In this document: positions 46,408 through 55,445 of the stretch, piece after piece
Layout: each line of letters starts with the position of its first letter
Position numbering within the stretch: the stretch's first letter is position 1
Origin: Castanea sativa
Lineage: Eukaryota; Streptophyta; Magnoliopsida; Fagales; Fagaceae
Length of the DNA: 64,000 nt
Direction: 5' to 3'
Assembly: GCF_040712315.1 (NCBI RefSeq)
Contig: NC_134020.1
Coordinates: 52,375,751 to 52,439,750, forward strand
The notes under the pieces: model-generated
The model's database searches: none
What the model saw: the letters and a program-made list of their open reading frames with translations, nothing else
Told to the model about the DNA's origin: nothing
Made by a program: the position numbers and the translations under genes

Positions 46408-48893
46408 TCATTTACATGGGTTATGATCATCTGAAGGCATTTGATGCTTATTTGGGATTTCAGCATCCATTTGATAATTGTTGTAGCCCCTAGGATTTGA
46501 ACTGTCGTCATTTTGATGTCCACTCAATGCATTTGGTATAGATTGCAGGTATCCATTCGTATCATTTGAAGGACAGATTGAAATAATATCCGAGTCTTGA
46601 TCACTCCTTTCATTTGTAGAAAAGGCTGGCGTGTACCCAGTTGATTCAGTTGTAAAAAAGTTTGAATGCCGTAAAGGAGGCATATAGGAACTGAGCTCAT
46701 CACCTTTCTGTATGAAAGTTTCAGATTTGACAACAATTGCACTTGATTCTGAATAATGCATTGAAGGATTCCTAGAGTCAGATGGTTCAAAGGCCTGGGG
46801 AGTTTCATAATTGCCAGTCATTGGTTGAAAATGATTATAGAAGTTACTAGCTCCATGATTGAAAGCCATTGCTTGAGGCTGATTAGAAAACCTACGAGCC
46901 ATATGAACAGGTGGAGTTCCATGATTGCTAGTCATTGCTTGAGGATGATTAGGGAACCTACTAGCCATATGAGCAGGTGGAGGAGTTCCATGATTGCTAG
47001 TCATTGCTCGCGGCTGATTAGGGAACCCACTAGCAATATGAGCAGGTGGAGGAGTTCCATGATTGCTAGTCATTACTCGAGATCGAGATTGACTAGGGAA
47101 CATATTAGCCATAGGAGAAAGAGGAGCAGTTCCATGATTGATAGCCATTACTTGAGACTGATTTGAGAACCTTCTAGTCATTGCTTGAGATTGATCAGGT
47201 AACATATTAGCCGTATGAGCAGGAGGAGTTCCATAATTGCCGGCCATTGCTCCAGACTGATCAAAAGTGAACCTACTAGCCGCCATATGAGCAGGATGAA
47301 GAGTTCCATAATTGCTAGCCATTGCTTGAATTTGATTAGCAAGAGCATGAGCATGAGCATGTGCATTTTGGTGGAAGGACTGATTTATATGACGCTTCAT
47401 TGGTGTTGGATCAACATTTGTCATTGGCTCATCCCTATCATTAGCACGTGAAGATTTGGAACAAGCCTTTCGAGTATTAGCCTTGCTTGATGATTTGCTC
47501 TCATTTTTCTCATAAATTTTACACAAAACCCATTTATCCAACTGGAAGACACAACAATGATGATTGGAAAAAAAAAAGAAATAAAGAAATAAAAAATTCA
47601 AATAACATTTAAATAATATTAAAGCTAAAACAAAATGATAAAATCTACTTACCCTCATGTCATTTTCACTACTTCTAGTTAGAGGAGGGTGCTTAATTTT
47701 ATATTCGTACATGATCCAATTGGTCTTGTCACCACTTGGAGCTTTTCCTCTATAGAAAACAAGTGTCTTCTTATACCCAACTGTAATTCCCTTATTGGAT
47801 TCGATTTCTTTGTCAGCTCCAGTAGCCTTCCAATATCCATCACCTGCTGCTCTATCTGGACGTTTTCCATTTGGATACTTTCGATACCTTGGAGTAAAAA
47901 AGTACAATTCCTCTTGTTCATCAGATTTCCTGTACTCTTCTGTTAATCATCCAAAATGTTATATTTAGACTTGCTCTTTTATATCTTTTATATATGTTAA
48001 CAAAAATTAAAAAAAACATGAAATAAAAAGTGCAATTCTCATATGAATAGAACATTTTTGCTTATTTTTCTACACCAAACAGACGTACTATATATCTATT
48101 TAAAACAAGAAAACTGGAAAGAAACCCAGTAAGACATACATATATGTATACTACATAATACGGCATAGCAATGATTATTTCTTTCTGATTGGTAAACTTT
48201 ACAAGTTCTATTAAAAAAAAAAAAACGTATGTAAACTAGTAACTACCAATGATTCTTTCTTTCAGATTATAACAATTACCAAGCAATATATTCATCAAAA
48301 AGAATTAATGAAAGAATAGGTTCCATTCAAGTCAAAAGAATTAAAGAAAACTTGAAAGAAACATGTTTCAAGAAGATACCTGCAAGCCACTCAGGGCTGT
48401 GGTTATAGAGTTCAACATCCACAATTGAATTCCAAGGCAGGGGTATATTCAAGTACTTCTTGACCAAATAAGACATGATGAGATCAAAGTCAGTGGGGTT
48501 GAACTTATAGCCAGGTGGGGGATGTACATTATCAAAGTTGTGGTACTGTTTCTCTGGTTCGTCATCATACTCAAGAAGCAATTTATTGAGTATTCTTTCT
48601 AAACCCAACTCATCCACCTCTTCAGATTGTTGGTTAGGTTCTTCCTCTTGCTCTTCTTCATCGTCAAGATAAGGTTCAGGAGGATCAATAACCACACTTG
48701 GTGGTGATGAATATGTACTTGTGCTGCTTCTTGGCACGTTCAGGGCTTGTGGTGATTGTGTTGAAGGGTTTATATTGGAAATCATGACCTGGTTTGTGAT
48801 ACCAGGAGCCATGAGACTCGGATTGTTGTTTTGCTGATTATGATTAGCCATCATAATCGGCTTGCTTTGCTGATGAACATGATTAGACTCCAT
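46408..48893 (-). CDS. NAC-2: NAC-domain transcription factor with long repeat-rich tail, 644 aa, three exons
   Basis: Exons 48893-48380, 47939-47653 and 47541-46408 (introns 440 and 111 bp, phases 1 and 0). The N-terminal extension of about 123 residues is Asn/Ser-rich, then acidic ([19 protein letters not shown]). NAM domain: [98 protein letters not shown]; all core motifs present. The ~345-residue C-terminal region includes about seven units of roughly 20-23 residues around [20 protein letters not shown], then an acidic/Ser-rich end. The 111-bp second intron is a multiple of three and free of stops, so its retention would add 37 mostly hydrophobic residues ([18 protein letters not shown]) between subdomains D and E. 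The start is the ATG giving MESNHVHQQ, parallel to NAC-4. TATA-like AGTATAAAAGG near 48918-48930. Confidence 0.85.
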
Positions 48894-49615
48894 ACTCTTC
48901 TCTGGCTTTCTATTTCTCCTTTTATACTTTGTAAAGAAGTCCACTCCGTTTCAGACTCTATTTTCAAGTATCTTTGTGAGCATAGGACACCACCTCCGGA
49001 GTTATTGGGTAAACACTAAACTCCTTATCCTTAGATATATTTAATACAATTAGATCATATATTCCGAAAAAAGAGGACTTCGTGAAGTGAAGTAGAGAAA
49101 AAAAAAAAAAAGAGGGAAAAAAAGAGAGACCGACTTCAATTTTATATTTTGTTAAGATAATATAAAAATATGCCTAACCGTATATTACATGTACATCTTT
49201 TTAAGGCTAATACTATGAACTAGCCTCATCTTTTATAAATTTATATGATATCAATCATAGAAAAGAAATTAAGTTGTATCAATTATATTCATATGCAGCA
49301 CCAATTTATAAGCATTTTGTAGTAAATTGATAGTAAAAAATAAATCATGATTACTATACTAAACAAAAAAGAATGCTGAAAACACATATTTTCTATAATT
49401 AAATGTATAAAACTTGTAAAAGAATATTTTAACTTTGACTCAACCTAAATACTTTTGTCGCCAATATGATTGTTTAAATCTGTTAAGGTATCTCATTAGA
49501 CATAAGATAGGATTGTTACACCCTTTTTTTTAATGTAAGTTTTCATAAAAATGTCTCTAAGCTCATGTGAAACAATGATCTTCCCTTTTATGTAAGTTTT
49601 TTGTTTTTAAATATA
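48894..49615. promoter_or_regulatory. NAC-2 upstream region
   Basis: TATA-like AGTATAAAAGGAG on the minus strand at about 48917-48930. An A-run lies at 49099-49112. Nothing else recognised. Confidence 0.4.
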
Positions 49616-50770
49616 CTAGCCGCGAACCCGTGCGTTGCGCGTGATAATCATTTTTATGGTAGTTTTATTAATTTATACAATTTAAACTAATTTAATAAAA
49701 AATAATGTATTTCATAATCATATTTTTATTTATTATAGGAATAATTATAAATGTAATATAATAATAATTATAAATCATAAATATAAATTTTGTCGTACCA
49801 AAATGAAAACAATATAATTTTTCTCAAAAATTTAAAAGGCAAGTTAACGAAAAATATTCATTTTTTAATAAAAGTTATTTATAACATTTTGTGAATCATT
49901 AAAAAGAATATAAAATTTGGAAATTATTCTTTTAGTTTTAAACAAATTTTCTCAAACCTTATTTTTCTACCTACAATCCAAAAAGGCATTATATATAGAG
50001 TACTTCTAATACAACATATAGAGTACTTTTTCCACCACAAATGATTAAAAAATAAACAAAAATTAGTAAAGTCTCATAGTTTAACATCTAAATTGAGCAT
50101 TATAAAAAATCATGATGTGTAATAGAATAAATACCAAATTACAATAAATAACAAATTATCTAAATCATGCTATGTAATAGAATAATATTATATTTTTATA
50201 TATTATATTTAATTCTTTATAACGCAATAAAATCAAATTTAACAATCAAAGAGAACAAAAAAAAAAAAAAATCTAAAAAACTAAACTAAATCGCATTAAC
50301 CTAAAGTAGAGTTTTAAAGAATATACAAAATTATCAACCTTAATCAGTGATATAAGAAAAACAAAAAATCTACCAAAAAAATTGAGAGAGAGAGAGATGT
50401 TGGGTTTTGTGGAGCCTAGTTTATGTTTGATCCAATTGACGATCCGACTCGAATAATGTTGCGTAGTTTTTAATGGGAGATTATCTAAGGCTTAGTCCAT
50501 AGAGTGGAGGCTTGGGCCAACAGGCCCAAGCCGGAGCACTCGCAGGATGTAGAATAGGGTTTTTTTTGGTCGGTTGTTGTTATTGTCGTTCTTGAGAGAG
50601 AAAATTGTTTGTAGCCGCACTTTGTATTTTTCCCTAATAATAGTGAAATCCCTGCAACTGGAGCGTAGGAAAATTGAAAAAGAAAAAAGATAATGACATG
50701 GATGTTGATGTGGCTCAACTGGAACGTAGCAAAAATAAATACTACGTTTCAACTTTTAGATATATACAGA
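49616..50770 (-). mobile_element. non-autonomous Helitron (1155 bp)
   Basis: On the minus strand it starts at 50770 with TCTGTATATATCTAAAAGTT, then GAAACGTAGTATTTATT, after a host A. It ends CGCAACGCACGGGTTCGCGG followed by CTAG at 49619-49616, with a host T next. A|TC...CTAG|T with a GC-rich hairpin just before the end is the Helitron signature. Inside, 50395-50660 looks like part of an LTR (TTTGTATTTTTCCCTAATAA, then TAGTGAAATCCCTGCA), either captured or nested. No Rep/helicase is encoded. Confidence 0.65.
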
Positions 50771-50799
50771 TAATGATAAAGAATTTGTGATTTAATATT

Positions 50800-51614
50800 T
50801 TAAACTAGACAAGCCATGACCACAACTCAAAGAAATAGAATTCTACACAGTTCATTGAAACAGAGCACTACTTGGTTAACATCCTGATTCATAATAGACT
50901 TGAGGACTTGAACTGTTCAACCTTAAAGAAATAATCAAATACAGATCCCATTACCATTTCAAACTTTCAATTCCTAAAAATTTATTGTTCAAAATACTTC
51001 TTGAGATGAATCAAAAAACAGGATTTACAATCAGCACAATTACTGTTCATTAAGTTCAAAATCTCAATTGCTGCAGCACTTGTTGGCCTGTAGAGAGGAC
51101 CAATCACCATTTTTTGAAACCAAAATTACACAACAGGACAATTCAGACAAACACAAGAACAACAGGTAAAGAATCCCAAACTAAGCAACAGAGCTAATTA
51201 ACTCCTGTACCTTACAGCCAAGCCTACTAATTGAAAAAAAAAAAAAAAGAGAGAGTAAAACAAATGCCAATGATAGAGGCCATCACATCACTACAGAGTA
51301 CGTAATGTACAGTAGAGCATTAGATGAGAGAGTCTTCCGGCCATCAATTACAGCAAACAATTGCATTCTAAACTCCACTGTGAGGACCCTTCACCTTCTC
51401 TTTTGCAAACTACCAAACAGTATCTTTCAGCCAATGTAATTAGATATGGTGAAACAGTATGCTTCACAAACTGATGGCTGTGTCAATCGTTAAAACTATA
51501 AAATTTTGGTTGGCTAGTATCGTGCTAAACATTCAAAGAGCCACTAAGTTGCTAGTAATCCTTCACAAGGCCTTTTTCTCATCTGAAAGCTTCCAACGCT
51601 TATTTGGGACAATA
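50800..51614. repeat. 3' flank of NAC-3, duplicated at 54640-55445
   Basis: Phrases such as GAAACAGAGCACTACTTGGT, TTGAACTGTTCAACCTTAAA, AACAGGATTTACAATCAG and TAGATGAGAGAGTCTTC recur in the same order beyond the 3' end of NAC-4. The gene and its flank were therefore duplicated together. The block next to the stop (GTGCTAAACATTCAAAGAGC) is the family 3' signature. Confidence 0.75.
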
Positions 51615-53419
51615 TCAACTTCTCACATTTCTCCGATAAAGCCTACATAAAACCCATTTATCCAACTGGAAGTCACAAAATTCAATAATAGTTAGATTTA
51701 CAATAGAAGACAACAGTGACTTTTGAAATATATATATAATAATTAAAATTCAAATAATATAAAAGCTAAAACAAAAGGATAAATCTACTTACCCTCATGT
51801 CATTTTCAGTTATAGGATGATCAATTCTATATTCGTGCATGATCCAATTTGTCTTGTCACCACTTGGAGGTTCTCCTTCATAGAAAACAAGTTTCCTCTT
51901 ATGCCCAATTACAATTTCCCTAGATTTAATTGCCTTGTCAGCTCCCATAGCCTTCCAATATCCATTACCAGCTACCCGATTTGGACGTTTTCTATTTTGA
52001 TACTTTTGTTTCCTTGGAGCAAAAAAGTACCATGCTTTTTCTTCACGGTTGCCGTATTGTTCTGTTAAATCATCCAAAATGTTATATTTTTACTTTGCTT
52101 TTTTATTATATATGTTAACAAAAGAAAAAAAGCGAGCTTAAAAAATTGCTCATGACAACTTGTTTGAAAAATCTTTTCTTATACATGTTTTTCTACACCA
52201 AGCATACAGTACTATCTCTTTACAAATATCAAAACACAGATAAATTATTATGAATCCATGATGCATCCATGCACAACAGTTTCTACTTAAGTGATTCATC
52301 ACATTAGTTTGAAGTTTATAAACTGTTGAGTAATTTTGAAAGAGAGTTGCAAAAGAATTAAAGAATAAAGAACACGATTTACTTAAAAGACAAGGTTGTA
52401 ATGTGGAAGAGATTATATTAAAAAAAAAAGAGATGGTATGCAATGAAAATTAAAGGATGTGCCCTGCCAATGATTCTTTCTTTTAGATTAATTACAAGTA
52501 GCAAAAAAAAATTTAAAATTAAACTGACTGATCCATTCAACTCAAAACAATTAAAGAAAAAAAAAAAAAAAAAGCAGTCAAGCATACATGTATATTAGCA
52601 CATAATATGGCTTGGCAATGATTCTTTCTTTCAAAATAAATTACAATTAGAAAAAGAAACATTAACATCATGCAAAATTATCAAACTGACTGATACATTC
52701 AACTGAAAACAATCAAAGAAAATTAAAAAGAAACCCAGCAAAGCATACATGTATGTAACCGATAGTGACTACATAGTATGGCTTGCCAATGATTCTTTCT
52801 TTCAAATCATTTACATTTGTCAAAGGAAACTTCAACATCATGCAAAATTATCAAACTGGCTGATCCATTCAACTCAAAACAATCAAATAAAATTGAAAAG
52901 AAACCCAGCAAAGAATTAAAGAAAACTAAAAAGAAACACGTTTCAAGAAGAACCTGCAATCAACTCAGGGTTGTGGTTATAGAGTTCTTCAGCATCCTCA
53001 ACAAAATCACAAGGCAGGGGATAATTCAAGACCTTGTTGATCAAATAATGCACAATGAGGATGTAGTCACTGGGGCAAAACATACACCCGGGTATGATGT
53101 CTAATTTGGGGTACTCCATTTGTGGCTCCTCACCTAGCTGATGTAGTTTATCATTGAGGAATGTTTCTAAAACCGACACATCCACCTCTTCTAAAGATTG
53201 GTTTCCCTCTTCCTCGTCTGGTTCTTCCTCTTCCTCTTCCTCATCTGATTCTTCGCCCTCGTCATCATCGAAGTAAAACGTGCCCGAGGATGGAGATGAA
53301 GAAAAACTTGTGTCTCTGCTTGGTGAGTACAGAGGTGAAGTTGGTGATTCTGATTCATAATTATTAGTGTGATCAGAGTCATGATCAGACTCACTACTAA
53401 TTTCTAGAGGAATACACAT
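51615..53419 (-). CDS. NAC-3: truncated NAC-domain protein, 261 aa, three exons
   Basis: Exons 53419-52954, 52061-51793 and 51665-51615 (introns 892 and 127 bp, phases 1 and 0). The N-terminal extension is strongly acidic ([16 protein letters not shown] preceded by an Asp/Glu run near residues 50-75). Subdomain A is divergent ([20 protein letters not shown] instead of PPGYKFxPTDxEL). The rest of NAM is recognisable: [77 protein letters not shown]. Translation then stops at VRS*. The whole C-terminal repeat region of the family is missing. Seven bases of overlap further on, another frame still reads [14 protein letters not shown], the family's normal C-terminus, so an internal deletion joined subdomain E to the tail out of frame. 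It may act as a DNA-binding or dimerising protein without activation region, or be decaying. Confidence 0.7.
52461..52920. repeat. tandem repeats inside intron 1 of NAC-3
   Basis: Three copies of a ~150-170-bp unit carry CAATGATTCTTTCTTTCA (or TTTT), AAACATTAACATCATGCAAA, TTATCAAACTGACTGAT and AAGAAACCCAGCAAAG, starting near 52468, 52616 and 52788. Two similar copies occur in intron 1 of NAC-5 (near 62500 and 62680). Confidence 0.7.
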
Positions 53420-53999
53420 TGCCACAAAACGAAATAAACTTTTTAAAAAAAGTCACTCGCTCTGCTTAGTTAAAATCTTGAAAGAAATTTTCGAATCTTT
53501 ACAACACAATAAGAAGATGATTTACTCTGTTCCTTTTTATATACAAAAACAGAGTAATGGAACATAAAAGAGGAGGGAAACTCTTAACCGCTCTTAACTA
53601 ATTTTATAACCGATGATTCGCACGGTTATTTTGGATAAGTATCAAACGGCATCGTTCTGATGTTGTGTGTTTGTGTGTGTGTGTGTCTCTCTAAGATACG
53701 ACACCGTATGAATGAAGTTTGTGCGACGTCGTTTTGGGCTTGCACAACATCGTTTTGATCCCTTTGTTCATGACCTTTACTGCTATGAGCTTCTTTTGGG
53801 TTTACCAAGAATCAATACAGGAATCCTGATAATTATATATTATATTATAGAGGTATATGACAAAAGAAAAAAAATTTATTTATTTTTTATGTGTAATATT
53901 TTCATATTTTGAGCCACTTGACACTAGCATAATTCATGGATTTTGGTAAATTATACTCAAACATAAAATTGTGAAATATAATCAACATAATAATTAAAA
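53420..53999. promoter_or_regulatory. NAC-3 upstream region
   Basis: Minus-strand TATA box GTATATAAAAAGG at about 53533-53545, some 115 bp before the start codon. A (GT)n tract lies near 53665-53686. No other gene. Confidence 0.45.
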
Positions 54000-54400
54000 C
54001 TAGTCTCATCACACGCGCGATGAGACTTTTATTTATTTATTTTGAGTTTAATGTAATTTTTTAATTTGAATTTATTTATTGTTAGTGAGGTTACACATGA
54101 ATGAATTTTTAAGAAACTAAAATTTAAGATTTGAAATGGAGTAAATTGGGTTTAGTGTGTGCTAGTTTTAAAGAAACAAATGTATCAAATGTGCGTGAAA
54201 TATATTTAAATAGAAAGTATACTAATTTTTAGAAAAAAAATTTCTTTGGTAGGTTTTTTTTTTTTTTTTTGAATTTTGTTGAATTACAATTTTAACCCCT
54301 TTTATATTTTTTAAGAATAAGAATCAAATTAGAGGTATTTTTGACATTTTTTGAAATCATAACTAACTTTTTTGAATCTTCTTAATATATAGAGAAGAGA
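54000..54400 (-). mobile_element. small non-autonomous Helitron (401 bp)
   Basis: On the minus strand it starts TCTCTTCTCTATATATTAAG at 54400 after a host A. It ends with a perfect 8-bp hairpin, GTCTCATC (complement of 54026-54019) and GATGAGAC (complement of 54010-54003), with loop GCGCGTGT. CTAG at 54003-54000 overlaps the stem end and a host T follows. These are textbook Helitron termini. There is no coding capacity. Confidence 0.8.
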
Positions 54401-55445
54401 TAAACATTAAATTTTATTTTAAATAACTTGAAACTTTTCATGATAAATTTGAAGTAGAAATATAAATTTCTTGAACCTTAGGTAAATTTATGTGTACCTT
54501 TATTTTTTTGGATGAATCAATAAGATATCTATTAAAAAAGGGGAAAAAAAAAAAACCATCAGAACAAAGCCATATAGCAAAATAGACAGGCCACAAAACT
54601 ACAGAACAGGATTGAAGGAGCCCAAAGTGATAAATTAAACTATACATGCCCTTAACACAACTCAGAGAAACAGAATCCTACACAATTCAACTCATGAAAC
54701 AGAGCACTGCTTGGTGAACATCTTGATTCAGTCATGGACTTAAGGATATGAACTGTTCAACCTTAAATGAGTTATCAAATACAGATCTTATTACCATTTT
54801 AAACTTTCAATTTCTAAAAATTTGATGTTTAAAATACTTATCGGGTGAATCGAAAACCAGGATTTACAATCAGTACAAAACTTTCACGAAGAACAAACAC
54901 TGTCCATTAAGTTCAAAAGAGGACCAATCACCATTATGTTTTGGATGAATCAGTATAGTTTCATTGATGACAAACAAGAATTACACAACAGGACAATACA
55001 GACCAAAAACAGGAACGATAGCTATAGAATCCCAAACTAAACAATAGAGCTATTAGCCCTGACACAGCAAAACAATTCCTGTTCTGTGCAGCCAAACCTA
55101 CTAATAGAAACAAAAAAGAAAAAAAAATGCCAATGACTGAGACCATTACATCACTATAGTCTATAGAGCACCTACAGTAAACTAGAGCATTAGATGAGAG
55201 AGTCTTCTGGTCATCAATTACAGCAAGCCATTGCATTCTACACTCTACTGTGAGGGCCATTCTCCTTCTCTTTTGCTAACTTCCAAATAGTATATTCAGC
55301 CAATGTAAGTATAAATGTTGCAACAATATAGGCTATGCTTCACAAGGTGATGACTATGTCAATGGGTAATCATTAGAAGTATAAAACTTTAGTCAGCTAG
55401 CATGTATCATGCTAAATATTCAAAGGCCCACTAAGTTGCTAGTAA
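54401..55445. repeat. 3' flank of NAC-4, paralogous to 50800-51614
   Basis: From about 54645 it matches the NAC-3 flank in order (GAAACAGAGCACTGCTTGGT, TGAACTGTTCAACCTTAAA, AGAGTCTTC, ATGCTAAATATTCAAAG). It carries several indels relative to it. No gene. Confidence 0.7.

Noticed and set aside
46825..47451. Plus-strand frames full of [21 protein letters not shown] repeats
   Set aside because: Antisense shadows of the NAC-2 repeat region; periodic only because the coding strand is.
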